A stretch of 64,000 nucleotides of DNA from Liolophura sinensis (Eukaryota > Mollusca > Polyplacophora > Chitonida > Chitonidae): assembly GCF_032854445.1 (NCBI RefSeq), contig NC_088305.1:1059001-1123000 (forward strand), written 5' to 3'. Made by a program: the position numbers and the translations under genes. Shown one piece after another: positions 12,125 to 24,897 of this stretch. Under the pieces are notes generated by a model. It worked only from the letters and a program-made list of their open reading frames with translations, searched no databases and was not told where the DNA came from. Each line of letters starts with the position of its first letter. Position 1 is the stretch's first letter.

Positions 12125-13735
12125 GCAAGTAATACCTGTACATGCAAGCATGGATCACCAACTGACACATGTACATGCAAGTATGGATCACCAACTGACA
12201 CATGTACATGCAAGTATGGATCACTAACGAACACATGTACATGCAAGTATGGATCACCAAGTAACACATGTACATGCAAGCATGGATCACCAACTGACAC
12301 ATGTACATTCAAGTATGGATCACCAACTAACACATGTACATGCAAGAATGGATCACCAACTAACACATGTACATGCAAGTATGGATCACCAACTGACGCA
12401 TGTACATGCAGTATGGATCACTAACGAACACATGTACATGCAAGTATGGATCACCGACTAACACATGTACATGCAAGTATGGATCACTAACGAACACATG
12501 TACATGCAAGAATGGATCACCAACTGACACATGTACATGCAAGTATGGATCAACCAAGTAACACATGTACATGCAGGCATGGATCACCAACTAACACATG
12601 TACAAGCAAGTATGGATCACTAACGAACACATGTACATGCAAGTATGGATCACCACTAACACATGTACATGCAAGTATGGATCACTAACAAACACATGTA
12701 CATGCAAGTATGGATCACTAACGAACACATGTCCATGCAAGTATGGATCATCAACTAACACATGTACATGCCAGTATGGATCACTAACGAACACATGTAC
12801 ATGCAAGTATGGATCACTAACAAACACATGTACATGCAAGTATGGATCACCAACATGTACATGCAAGTATGGATCACCAACATGTACATGCAAGTATGGA
12901 TCACCAACTAACACATGTACATGCAAGTATGGATCACCAACTGACACATGTACATGCAAGAATGGATCACCAACTGACACATGTACATGCAAGCATGGAT
13001 CATCAACTGACACATTGTACATGCAAGAATGGATCACCAACTGACACATGTACATGCAAGTATGGATCACCAACTCACACATGTACATGCAAGTATGGAT
13101 CACTAACGAACACATGTACATGCAAGTATGGATCATCAACTAACACATGTACATGCAAGTATGGATCACCAACTGACACATGTACATGCAAGAATGGATC
13201 ACCAACTGACACATGTACATGCAAGAATGGATCACCAACTGACACATTGTACATGCAAGCATGGGATCACCAACTCACACATGTACATGCAAGTATGGAT
13301 CATCAACTAACACATGTACATGCAAGTATGGATCACCAACTAACACATGTACATGCAAGTATGGATCAATAACGAACACATATACATGCAAGTATGGATC
13401 ACCAACTAACACATGTACATGCAAGTATGGATCACTAACGACACATGTACATGCAAGTATGGATCACCAACTAACACATGTACATGCAAGTATGGATCAC
13501 CCGACTAACACATATGCATGCAAGTATGGATCACTAACGAACACATGTACATGCAAGTATGGATCACCAACTAACACATATGCATGCAAGTATGGATCAC
13601 TAACGAACACATGTACATGCAAGTATGGATCACCAAATGACACATGTACATGCAAGTATGGATCACTAACGAACACATGTACATGCAAGTATGGATCACC
13701 AACTAACACATATGCATGCAAGTATGAATCAGCCA
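12125..13735. repeat. 33-bp satellite array, about 49 copies
   Basis: The unit is ACATGTACATGCAAGTATGG then ATCACCAACTAAC. Each unit contains the 10-bp palindrome CATGTACATG. Some units are shortened (about 24 bp near 12850-12900) or carry 1-bp indels. The 33-bp length keeps all frames open, so long frames on both strands are artefacts of periodicity. Confidence 0.96.
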
Positions 13736-13744
13736 CCAAGAAAC

Positions 13745-14295
13745 TTTTTATGGAAAAATAAACTGAAGCACGTTTTTCATTTTAGATAAACGCGGTTGCT
13801 GTGTTTGTCTATGTTTGTCTCCGTTTGTCCCAGCTCTAGATGGTTGATAATTTCCATAAAAGCATTACAGTTGTGCTTTAGGCACTCTTTAAGGTGTTTT
13901 TCAAAAATAATTGTTGACAACCGCCACTTGATCAGCAGGGGCTGCTTTTATCTTGACATAGAAACATAGAAAAGACATAGAAACATACATTAAGGAGAAA
14001 AATACACATCCTTAGATCCTGGGATTAGAACTTTGCTTAACGACAAAAGACGAACATCCGAATCCACATCGACGAGGAATATAACAATATAAAAATAAAT
14101 ATAAAACCTTGCCCCCGGATACTCATGTATTTATTAGGAAAATACACAAACTTTCCCACCTGTAAGATAAAGTAAAGCACACCCTATTGATCTTCAAACG
14201 AATTTTATGCAACAAAAACGGCCTATAAACGTTGTCCACCGGTACTGTACCCTAGGACCCACCCTCAGTCAGTGTGGAGAAAATCTACAAACTCT
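13745..14295. other. Unassigned sequence
   Basis: No gene or element is recognised between the 33-bp array and the tRNA-like segment. Confidence 0.5.
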
Positions 14296-14297
14296 AC

Positions 14298-14380
14298 GCC
14301 CAATGCCGGTTTGAACCTACATCTCGTGTGTCCTAGCGGTTGAAAAGCTAGCACCCTAACCGCTGGACCACGGCCTGCGC
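14298..14380 (-). mobile_element. tRNA-like SINE head or tRNA pseudogene
   Basis: Reverse-complement reading gives GGCCGTGGTCCAGCGGTTAG (A box) and a B box GGTTCAAACC, spaced as in a tRNA. A 5-bp stem CTAGC/GCTAG surrounds a nine-base loop where an anticodon arm would be. The loop is not seven bases and the acceptor stem is not convincing, so this is a tRNA-derived relic rather than a functional tRNA. Confidence 0.6.
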
Positions 14381-14424
14381 CCAGCGTTTAACAAATTCAC
14401 AGATTTGCACGTGGGAAGCTCAAA

Positions 14425-14512
14425 TTTTATCAGATGGTCGTGGGCTTCCCCACGAATATAAGTTGTCCGCCATCGTATAAGTGAAATATTCTTGAATGCT
14501 GGCATAAAATAA
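14425..14512 (+). mobile_element. SINE family 1 tail fragment
   Basis: It contains GATGGTCGTGGGCTTCCCC and a GTATAAGTGAAATATTCTTG tail ending in GGCATAAAATAAATCA. The head is absent, and the nearby tRNA-like head is in the opposite orientation. Confidence 0.75.
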
Positions 14513-14609
14513 ATCAGATTTTGACATTTTCTGCCTTCCTGAATCCGGAAGTCATTGAGTAAATTTTTAACCTTTTTAAAATGTGTTCGCAGTATATAAT
14601 CTGCATTCA

Positions 14610-16170
14610 GGTTTGCCTTTCACTGACATGCCGTGGGGTCGAAGTCACAGTGTGGGAACAGGTTTGCCTGTCACGGCATGCTGTAGGTCGAAGTCACAGT
14701 GTGGGAATAGGTTTGCCTGTTAATGCCATGCTGTAGGTCAACCTCACAATGTGGGGATAGGTTTGCCTGTCACTGGCATGCTGTAGGTCAAAGTTACGGT
14801 GTGTGGATAGGTTTGCCTGTCACTGCCATGCTGTAGGTCGAAGTCAGGCGTGGTGTGGGAATAGGTTTGCCTGTCATTGCCATGCTGTAGGTCGAAGTCA
14901 CGGTGTGGGAATATGTTTGCTTGTCACTGGCATGATATAGGTCGAAATCACGGTGTGAGAATAGGTTTGCCTGTCATTGCCATGCTGTAGGTCGAAGTCA
15001 CAGTGTAGAAATAGATTTGCTGTCACTGCCATGCTGTAGGTCGAAGTCACGGTCTGGGAAAAAGTCTTCCTGTCCAGGGCATGATGTACTTAAAAGTCAC
15101 AGTGTGGGAATAGGTTTGCCTGCCAATGCCATGCTGTAGGTCGAAGTCACAGTGTGGGAATAGATTTGCCTGTCCGCTGGCATGTATGCAAGTGAACTCA
15201 TGGTGTGAGAATGGGTTTGCCTGTCACTGCCATGCTGTAGATCGGACGTCACATTGTGGGAATAGGTCTGCTGTCACTAACATGCTGTAGGTCGAAGTCA
15301 CGGTGTGGGAATAGATATGCCTGTTATTGGTATGCTGTAGGTCGAAATCACGGTGTGGGAAAAGATTTGCCTGTCACTGTCATGCTGTAGGTCGAAGTTA
15401 CGGTTTGGGGATAGATTTGTCTGTCATTGGCATGCTGTAGGTCGAAGCCACACTGTGAAAATAGGTTTGCCGGTCAAAGCATGCCGTAGGTCGAGATCAC
15501 GGTGTGGGAATAAGTATGCCTCTCACTGCCATGCTGTAGGCCAAAGTTACCGTGTGGGAACAGGTTTACCTCTCACTGATATAATGTAGGTCGAAGTCAC
15601 AGTGAGGGAATAGGTATGCCTGTCAATGCCATGCTGTAGGTCGAAGTCACAGAGTGGGAATAGGTTTGTTTATGATTGACATGCTGTAGGTCGAAGTCAC
15701 GGCGTGGGAAATAGGTTTGCCTGTGACTGTCATGCTGTAGGTCAAAGTCACAGTGTGGGAATAGGTTTGCCTGTGACTGTCATGTTGTAGGTCAAAGTCA
15801 CGGTGTGGGAAGGGTTTGCCTGTCACTGCCATGCTGTAGTGCAAAGTAGCGTTGTGGGGATAGGTTTGCCTGTCACTGCCATGCTGTAGGTCGAAATCAC
15901 GGTGTGGGAATAGGTTAGCCTGTCACTGCCAGGCCCATGGTCGAAGTCACGGTGTGGAATAGGTTAGCTTGTCACTGCCATGCTATAGGTCGAAGTCACA
16001 GTGTGGGAACAGGTTTGCCTGTCAATGCCATGCTGTAGATCGATGTCACAGAGTGGGAATGGGTTTGTCTGTCACTACCATGCTGTAGGGTTGAAGTCAC
16101 GGTGTGGGAATAGGTTTGTTTGTCACTGCCATGCTGTAGGTCGAAGTCGCAGTGTGGGAATAGGGGTGGT
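14610..16170. repeat. 50-bp tandem array, about 31 copies
   Basis: The unit runs GGTTTGCCTGTCACTGCCAT, GCTGTAGGTCGAAGTCACGG, TGTGGGAATA. Copies are moderately diverged with small indels. Open frames at 15353-15589, 15647-15844 and 16001-16246 are produced by the array. Confidence 0.94.
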
Positions 16171-16171
16171 T

Positions 16172-17340
16172 CGGTCTAATCAGGCGAGCAGACAGCACTT
16201 TGGCCTCACAGTCTATTACAGTTTGTACTTCATAAAAAGGATATAAAATGGTTTATGGCAGCCATTTTGTAAAATGGCTTTCGTGCATGTCCAAAAAAAA
16301 AAAAATAATACGCGATGGCCCAATGTCCAGATTTGTTCATAACGTTATTGTATCCCTTCTGTGATGGTGCACAGTTTGGTGCTTTTTTCACAAAACGAAC
16401 GAATTGTTCAGACGTCTCTGCTTTATACTAGCTTTGAAATGATGGCTTGTACTACGTGACTTCCAGTAACTTCATAACCCACTACGCCAGCTGGGTCCAT
16501 TTACGAAGTACAATTCAAAAGCGACCAGTGACCATTTCTCTAAAAAAAAGTGTGTGACAAGAAAATGACAGCTACTCAAATGATTGACATCTAACTAATA
16601 GTTAATGCCAGAGGGACAGTCGTGACCAAGTGTTAAACATGTCAGATAATATCTTTCTCCGTTCTGTAATAAGTGGGAAGTGGGACACTGACATCTTTAC
16701 GCCTAAAGCATACATGTACTACAGTTGTTTCGAAGGTTACTTTTTATTTTTGATGGCTTTTTATGTTGTTGTTTTTGTGTATGTTTATCTTTTTGCTTTT
16801 TTTTTCTTTCGTCTCGCCTTTCTTTTTTCTGTTTTTTTTCTCCACCTCTGTCAGTGACGGTATGTAACGCACTTTGCTTTTCCCTGCTGTTTTAATATCA
16901 GTAATCCGCCAGGGCTATTGCATTTAACACTTCACATGTAAAAAGCCAGAATGCCTGTATGGGTGGTTACAATGTGCAAACTTCAGACAGCAAAGTATTC
17001 TTTCGAATGTATCATGTCATAACAAACCAAGCAGTACGTTTAGGCTAAAAGTCTTCGTTTTCAATTCATTTATTCACCATATAGATATAACAAAAGCACA
17101 CAGGCACATATTAGTAGATTTTGGGGGGAGAAAAGTTCCGAAAAACTTGTTCTGTCCCAAAATCAGTAAAGATTGACAGTGACATGCAATCATACAAGGT
17201 AAATAATTCTGATGTGCCACAATAAGATACGGTAAATAGCAGGAATCGGATTCTCAGTTAACAAGTAAATGATCTGCCAGTTTAGATTTAAACACTAATG
17301 TAGAATTGATAGCCTTCATACGCGTTGATAACGATGATCG
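16172..17340. other. Unassigned sequence
   Basis: No gene is recognised. It includes an A-run near 16290 and a T-rich tract near 16780-16840 that yields a low-complexity open frame. Confidence 0.5.
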
Positions 17341-17344
17341 GTTT

Positions 17345-18295
17345 GTGACTGAACTTAGGGTTCTAGTTTGGTAATTGTGTACATCAGATTTTCGTGTAAA
17401 AAAGCTTCTAAAATTGACACGCTGTTTTTCTGGGTGATGAATAAATGTATGGGCAGTGACGATACAAAAATTAAATTCATTAATTGAAAATATTCAAAAT
17501 TGTTTGTTCCTTGACGATCCATGTACTCTAATCTGCCGGATAAAGCAATAACTCTAATAACCCATTTTTGGATATGGAAAAGCGGTTGTAAGTTCGTTGA
17601 AAATGTATTGATCCATAATAAATTAGCATATGATAGATATGGAAATATCATGGAATAGTAAGGTATAGTTTTTTATTAACTATGTGTTTAATATGTTGGA
17701 TCAGGCCGATATTTTTAGATACTTTGCAACATATGTGATTTAAATGAGGCACCCAGGAAAATTTATCGTTAAAAGTTACTCAGAGAAAATTGACATTAGA
17801 TACTACTTCAGTGGTTTGACCATTAAGAGCTAGGTTGGGAAAATCATATGGAAGGGCTTTATGAGTAGGTGTTACAATCATTACTTTTACTTTCCAAATA
17901 TTTAGTAAGAGCTTATTTGCTATTAACCAAACTTGAACATTTGCAAGTTCACGTGTCAGAGTATTTATGTTTTTATTAATATTTTGGGTCGAATAAGAAG
18001 ACCTGGTATCGTACGCAAAGAGCACAAAGTTTAATATGTCAGAAGAAGAAATGATATCACGGACATAAATCAGAAATAGTATAGGACCTAGAATAGAGCC
18101 CTTTGACATACCATACTTTCTCTCGAATTACATATATTATATTTCGAGGAACAAAATATATGAACAAAAAATGATAGTGATATGAAAATTTCACTTGTAT
18201 AGATGCTGATGAGAATTATTTTATACGATTTTATCAAGGTGCAAAATATCGATACGGCTAAAGACCTTTTTGCAGTTTGAACACATGACATACAG
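17345..18295 (-). mobile_element. Second decayed non-LTR retrotransposon (RT fragment)
   Basis: On the minus strand, 18109-17780 encodes SKGSILGPILFLIYVRDI followed by FAYDT, the degraded equivalents of the PQGS-LGP and FADD motifs of LINE reverse transcriptases. The second frame (17651-17355) encodes PYLSYANLLWINTF and FHIQKWVIRVI, the thumb and C-terminal RT region. The catalytic Asp pair is reduced to Tyr-Asp, and frames are broken, so the copy is dead. Motif wording differs from the element at 2470-5115, so it is a different family or clade. Confidence 0.82.
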
Positions 18296-18299
18296 GCCT

Positions 18300-19400
18300 A
18301 CATTATACTTAATACAAGGCAGACCTCTCAAAGATATATATAAATGTATATAATGGGCACAATATGCTAATCTGGATCATGGCATCTGCTCTCGTTGTCT
18401 GCGGTCACGTGGCCGTATCAAATGAGCCCCCAGGGTCAATACATGCAGTGATCATATACTTTGCAAGAAAACATTTGCTCGGGGCTTAACACCCAGATTT
18501 ATTCACAATGTTAATTTCGTACTCAACGAAGGTCCAGGCCGATTGTCTTTGCTATCTAACAGGTCTCGAGCATATAAGACACCAGCCTTACGACTTGCTC
18601 TCCGCACCCTCCGCACGCCACCACATCTGTCCCTATTCGATTTAGAATAGATTTATTATAGCCGTGAAGGTGCCTGCTGCACACATTTCTCAGCCACTGC
18701 AACCATCTTCCCACTGCTCCGCTATGAAACAGGACAGGCGCGTAGCTGCATAGCACTGCGGCAATCGACGAAGAGTGTATAGGCCACAGACCCCCATCAG
18801 TTTTCCATAGGCGACAATGTTAACGTTTAGCGCTGTAGCTCAGTCCCAAACATTCCGTGGCCAATAAGCTTTGGTGCATACCTGGCCCAGCCTGTGAGAA
18901 AGAAGCCGTAAAAATCTTGACGTAGGTTGACCGTCAAAATCTGGACCTTTTTAGGCAGGCAGCTGGGAGGGGTGCCTAGCAACGCCAAGGGGACGTCACC
19001 CGCAGCCTCATCACCACCTGTCTCCTTGTGACCTCTCGCCCAGAGTTTCAAACTTTCATCAATAACACCCATACCTGCCCAAAGCTTGGACAATTTCCAG
19101 CATTTTGATACCAAGCATGCACCTGCACACCGAAAATGGTTGGTCAAAGCTTGTACGTATCGCAACCAGGCTAAGAGTAAAAACACTGTTTAAACAGTAA
19201 ACCAGAACGAAAAGAATCCAACCAAGATAGCTTAATGTAATGCAATTTTCAAAATATCAGTGATAGTTTATCAATGGAATAAAATGTATGCTTGTAAAGC
19301 TTTATAAACGTATTTAATTTACAACACCCAGTATCTCTTCATCTACTTTTCTGCAATCTACTTCTTTCAGAAAAATGTTAAAATCTCATGGTAATTTATT
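18300..19400. other. Unassigned sequence
   Basis: No convincing gene. Open frames on the minus strand (for example 18827-19186) have no recognised domain and no splice or promoter support. Confidence 0.45.
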
Positions 19401-19404
19401 TACA

Positions 19405-20875
19405 GCCTGACAAAGTTATTATTCACACTCTGACAATGTTATTATTCACAGTCTGAAAGGGTTATTATTCACAGTCGGACAGGGCTATTATTATCAGTCT
19501 GACAGGGCTATTATTCACAGTCGGACAGGGTTATTATTCACAGTCGGACAGGGTTATTATTCTTAGTCGGACAGGGCTATTATCCTCAGTCGGACGGGGT
19601 TATTATTCTCAGTCGGGCAGGGTTATTATTCACAGCTGGACAGGGTTATTATTCTCAGTCGGACAGGGCTATTATCCTCAGTCGGACGGGGTTATTATTC
19701 TCAGTCGGACTGGGTTATTATTCACAGTTGGGCAGGGTTATTATTCTTAGTCGGACAGGGCTATTATCCTCAGTCGGACAGGGTTATTATTCACAGTCGG
19801 ACAGGCTTATTATCCTCAGGCAGACATGGTTATTATCCTCAGTCGGACGGGGTTATTATTCTCAGTCGGACAGGGTTATTATTCACAGTCCGACAGGGTT
19901 ATTATTCTTAGTCGGACAGGCTTATTATCCTCAGGCAGACATGGTTATTATCCTCAGTCGGACGGGGTTATTATTCTCAGTCGGACAGGGTTATTATTCT
20001 TAGTCGGACAGGGTTATTATTCTTAGTCGGACAGGGCTATTATCCTCAGTCGGACGGGGTTATTATTCTCAGTCGGACAGGGTTATTATCCTCAGTTGGG
20101 CAGGGTTATTATTCTTAGTCGTACAGGGTTATTATTCTCAGGCGGACAGGGTTATTATTCTTAGTCGGACAGGGTTATTATTTTCAGTCTGACAGGGTTA
20201 TTATTCTCAGTCGGACAGGGTTATTATTTACAGTCGGACAGGGTTATTATTCTCAGTCGGACAGGGTTATTATTCACAGTCGGACAGGGTTATTATTCAC
20301 AGTCGCACAGGGCCATTATCCTCAGTCGGACAGTGTTATTATTCACAGTGGCACAGGGGTATTATTCACAGTCGGACAGGCTTATTATTCTTAGTCAGAC
20401 AGGGTTATTATTATCAGTAGGTCAGGGTTATTATTCTCAGTCTGACAGGGCTATTGTCCTCAGTCGGACTGGGTTATTATCCTCAGGCGGACATGGTTAT
20501 TATTCTTAGTCGGACAGGGTAATTATTATTAGTCTGACAGGGTTATTGTTCTTAGTCGGACAGGGTTATTATTATCAGTCGGACAGGGCTATTATCCTCA
20601 GGCGGACAGGGTTATTTTTCTCAGTCGGACAGGGTTATTATCCTCAGTAGAACAGGGCTATTGTTCTTAGTAGGACAGGGTTATTATCCTCAGTCGGACA
20701 GGGTTATTATTCTTAGTCGGACAGGGTTATTATTCTTAGTCGGACAGGGTTATTATTCATAGTCGGACAGGGTTATTATTCTTAGTCGGACAGGGTTATT
20801 ATTCTCAGTCGGACAGGGTTATTATTCACAGTCCGACATGGTTATTATTCACAGTCTTACAGGAATATTATTCAA
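19405..20875. repeat. 23-bp tandem array, about 63 copies
   Basis: The unit is TTATTATTCTCAGTCGGACA plus GGG, with frequent variants such as TTATCCTCAG, TTATTCACAG and TTATTCTTAG. Variants recur in blocks, which suggests amplification of multi-unit segments. Confidence 0.96.
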
Positions 20876-20879
20876 ACTG

Positions 20880-21360
20880 CTTCAGAATAAACATGATCAG
20901 CACGTCTACAGTGATCATACTTGGAAGGCAGTATAGTACAACCAGGTTAATACATTGTGATCGCTCAATAACAAGTTTAAAGGTTTCATGCGATTCATTC
21001 TAGAGCCATATATAAATGTGCTGTTGCTTCCCTCTTACAAATTTACATTTATAATTAATAAACTAATCTGCACAGTAGTTTTGAAAGAAATCTGACTTAC
21101 ACAGTGCTCAATTTTTTCAACTTTTGAAATGTCCATACGACTGTATGAGGCCTTATAGTTAGTCGTCAGTCCTTACATAGTCAGACCTGTTTATTCAAGA
21201 AAAACTAAATCAAGGTTAAATGTACAGGCTTGCACTATCAAGAAATATTCATAGTTGACAAATAAAAGAAATACCGGTACTCCGCGTTATTCAACAGCAC
21301 ATCCTTTACACTCACAAACACACAAAAAATACAATGTATCTAAAAAGGTCACTCCAGCAG
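20880..21360. other. Unassigned sequence
   Basis: Nothing recognised between the 23-bp array and the next SINE. Confidence 0.5.
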
Positions 21361-21361
21361 T

Positions 21362-21530
21362 TTTGTTTTATTTATTTATTTGTTTAATTGGCGCATTACG
21401 CCGTACATACTGAAGAATATTTCACTTATACGAAGGCGGCCAGCATTATGGTGAGGGAAAACTGGGCAGAGACCGCGAGAAATCCACGACCGTCCGCGGG
21501 TTCCTGACAGACCTGCCCATTTACGACTTA
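21362..21530 (-). mobile_element. SINE family 1, 5' truncated, minus strand
   Basis: It starts with TTTATTTATTTATTTG, then the reverse-complement tail (GGCGCATTACGCCGTAC, AAGAATATTTCACTTATACG) and the body up to TGACAGACCTGCCCATTTAC. The tRNA-like head is not seen. Confidence 0.85.
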
Positions 21531-21534
21531 CATG

Positions 21535-22740
21535 TAGGCCTACAACAAAGCCGTCCAGATTTACATTTTCAGTACTGCTTGATCTCTGTGATATACTCTA
21601 CACATATCATCCGCCCATCCTGCACGCATCTTGGTCGAATGTGGGGCGGGTCCTACACGCATCGAACGGCCATAATGAGCGGCCCATGAGTGGATATTTG
21701 TACCATCCTGATCGCATCTTACTCAGATCTTGATCAGCTGGTATATATAGTCTCGTTCAAACGGCTTAACGGTAGTTTAGCCTTCGCATACATGTTAGAT
21801 GTAAACATGACACGATATGTCCCCAGTTAACCAGTTAACTTACCTGGTAAAACTGGCCTGGTGACAAGAAAAGTGTTAGCAAATAGTCATTCACCCAACT
21901 CCCATTCATTCAAGCCAGTAAAAAGATGAGCTAGCCCAATGCGTGACTTTAAAGTTGTGCATTCCAGTTTCTTGACGGAGCTTATTAGTGTCAGTATAAC
22001 TATAAAATCACAACCGCATTCCCAAACGTTGGGAGATGATTTAAGTTCTGGCCAAAAGCTGTACTGGTAATATAAATTAGCCATCCGTATAGTGCTTAAA
22101 TTACCAAATATAAGTTTTGATAAAACTAGACACTATATTCAGCACTTAAGTTGATTTCCTTACAACATGTTGCACTGAACAAAATCGTTTATTGTAGGTT
22201 ATGGTTTTGCATTTACTGAATAATTGCGGGAAAAGGCAAAACGCGACCTGCAAATTAATCATGGCTATGCTCGAATTAGTAACCCACACCGGGTACTGGA
22301 CCATGCCGTTTGTGAATATTTTTTTTTTTATTCCGAGAATGCAAACAGGGTGAGTGTCGAACGCGGCATTTGTTTGAAATCAGATGAGTTTAATTTCGTT
22401 ATGTAAATTTATTGTAATTCACTTATTTAATGGAATTAATTAATTGCATTTAAACTCAAAACATGATCATCGTGAAAATATTTCTCACTTTGTTCTCAAC
22501 CCATTTTGTACACCATGATCTTAAACGAGTGGTTGTTTCTAAATTATGGGGTACTGTGCCATGTATGTTGAAGGGTGGCGAATGTTGTTGCATAATCCCA
22601 CTCTTATAGTCGAGCAATCACGAAAGACGCGATCACATCAGATCAGTCAAAAACTACGTGTAAACCTGGCTTTCTTCCACGTGTACGTTTTAGCATATGC
22701 GGCGTTAATGTTTTATTGTCAATAGGAGTTCATGAGTCCT
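21535..22740. other. Unassigned sequence
   Basis: No gene, array or element is recognised. Two short open frames (21887-22084 and 22224-22406) have no motif. Confidence 0.5.
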
Positions 22741-22744
22741 ATCA

Positions 22745-22832
22745 GGAGCACGACGTGCTAGCCCAGCGCAATGACACAGAGACCCCCTCACCAATGCGAA
22801 TATTCTTGCGTAAAATACCAGTCAAATAAATC
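22745..22832 (+). mobile_element. SINE family 1, internally deleted
   Basis: Head sequence (GTGCTAGCCCAGCGCAATGA, CTCACCAATGCG) joins directly to the tail (AATATTCTTGCGTAAAATAC, CAGTCAAATAAAT), so the body has been lost by an internal deletion. Confidence 0.75.
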
Positions 22833-22984
22833 GACAAATATTACATGGGAGCTAATTATAATGTGTACATGGAGCATAACTAAATTAAAAGATGCTCCAG
22901 GGATCGAGATACAATATTGCGCAGCGCAAGAAACACACACGTTGTCGAAGCCTGGAGCATGTAGTTTTGTTTTTTTCTCATTCG

Positions 22985-23338
22985 TGGACCGGCCCGGGTA
23001 GCACAGTTGGTAGAGCGTCCGCTTCGGGGCCGGTAGATCCAGGATCAATCCTTGATCGAGTCAAACCTAAGACTTTAAAAGAGGAAGTTGTAACTTCCTC
23101 GCTTTGCGTTCAGCATGAAGGGGATAGTGCAACGACTGGTTGACCCGTATCAGTATAATGGCTCGGGCGGGGCGTCTTACTTGCCTTCGGTAAGTCGTCT
23201 CAGTGAAGCAGCACTGGAAATCAACTGCAACAAGGAGGCACATTACACGTACATGCACCCTAATGATTCCTTCGTCGTCATATGACTGAAAAACTGTTGA
23301 GTACGACGTTAAACCCCAAGCACTCACTCACTCTCATT
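22985..23338 (+). mobile_element. tRNA-derived SINE, family 2, near full length
   Basis: The head has an A box TAGCACAGTTGG and a B box GGATCAATCC at normal tRNA spacing. The body includes GCGTTCAGCATGAAGGGGAT and GGTTGACCCGTATCAGTATA. The tail reads CTGTTGAGTACGACGTTAAA and then CCCCAAGCACTCACTCACTC. This is the best copy of the family in the window. Confidence 0.88.
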
Positions 23339-23339
23339 C

Positions 23340-24895
23340 ATGGAATTAAAGGAGAAGGAAATTTAAATATCAATCAGATACCACTGAAAAGAGTATGCAT
23401 TTCCTCGCAGGTGCATACCATTAAAAAACTCTAATGTGTACCTCAAGTTGATAAATTAGAAAAAAAAAGTCAGCACCAAAATCCGCTGTGCGAGACTCCA
23501 TTTTGCCTACGAACTAGTCCTGAAGCCTTCTGTGTTAGGAGGAGAATTGCCGTCAGAAACAGCCGAAGTGCAGTTCCTACATTTCCGGTAGAACACTTCT
23601 TCCCTGGAGGTAGCGAACAGTACAGTTCGTTTTCCGTTTGACGATCGGGAAACCGGAATGTTGAACGTAGGTCCAACACGAGTTTACACGAACAAGCCAG
23701 CAGTTTTAACGATCCTCAATGGCTGACAGGCAACACACCGCCAGCGTAAATTACAGGATTTAAAGATGGAGGGCGCGATGGACCCAGCGATTTATGCCAG
23801 CTTTGCCACTTTCAGGCTTTACGTGTATGGCGAGGAAAAATCGCAAAAATATGCAACAGACACCACCAGACAAAAAAATGTGCTCTTTTCAGTCTACAGT
23901 GACATGTTTTTTAGTTTAAATCAACCAAAAAGATGGTGATAAACACGGTCTTCACTTAAGATGTTCGCAATATATGGGATGAAGACGTTATGAACAAACC
24001 TAAGACCTTCGTGTAGTTGCGAAGAATGAAAAAAAGTCATGAACAACGCACCTTTTGGCGTATGCGTTCCAAACAGCTCAAAGAAAATCTTTCGGCTTAT
24101 GAAGTACTACAAACGAACACAATCTTAGAAGTACCGGTACTGGTAAAGAAATACAGGTGACATACATCCGAAAATATTACATAATTTGAATACATGCACC
24201 TTACAAAGGTGAGTGAAGAAACACTAGGGAGCCGTTCTCACACGTGCGCCAGGCACAGAAATAAGGATATTCGGTGAGTTTTTATTAAGTGTTTATTTGA
24301 ACTATTATGGTGCTTACCTGTCCATCACATTTTCACAACCTTAATCAACAAATCTGTTTCCATCGTACACGACACTTTTTTACTTGACATGCAGTTCATT
24401 ACCGACTGAAATCTTAATCGTACAAGCACCACAAAGTTTACACAACTTTCGATATCGTACAAGTTCAGTGGAGAGTTCGGGCGAATTGTCTTGTACGAGT
24501 CGTTCATTGGACGAATTAATCAGCATTAAGTAGTACATCCGTTTTTGATTAGCGATAAGTTTAACTCGAAAAACACGCATAGTATCTGACAAACTCACTG
24601 GATAAAGGGAGACAATTTTTCTCGTACTCCCATTCTTGAAAAACCCGCATACTTCCATTCTTGAAAAACCCGCATGGTGTTTGAAGAAGCATATGATGCG
24701 CTCCGCACCGCACCGCTCACGTTCGTGCACCGCTCACGTTCTTCTTGTACTTACATTCGCAGGTATGTGCCTATACTTACGTAATACAGTAAAAACCTTG
24801 TGTATAAAAGCAGTAGGTTGGATAGTGTTTGCTACGAAACAAGCCAGAATAAGTTTGGTTTATTATTATTAGAAAGAGTCATATTTTTGTTTATT
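23340..24895. other. Unassigned sequence
   Basis: No gene is recognised. A small direct duplication (CATTCTTGAAAAACCCGCAT) is present near 24631-24675, and GCACCGCTCACGTTC is repeated near 24711-24740. Confidence 0.5.
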
Positions 24896-24897
24896 TA

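Noticed and set aside
12125-13735. Long open frames on both strands with Cys/His-rich repeated peptides
   Set aside because: They arise only because the 33-bp unit is a multiple of three and lacks stops. All phases are open, and there is no start context, splice site or known domain.
11010-13735. CRISPR-like direct repeats of 29-33 bp
   Set aside because: Repeats are contiguous with no unique spacers, and the context is eukaryotic.
16630-16857. 75-codon hydrophobic frame that looks like a membrane protein
   Set aside because: It is encoded by a T-rich low-complexity tract with no homology or regulatory support.
18827-19186. 119-codon minus-strand frame
   Set aside because: No recognised domain, no splice or promoter support; it may be part of an unrecognised repeat.
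22990-23065. Possible tRNA gene from A and B boxes
   Set aside because: The boxes are the Pol III promoter of a SINE head, followed directly by SINE body, and no clean cloverleaf was found.
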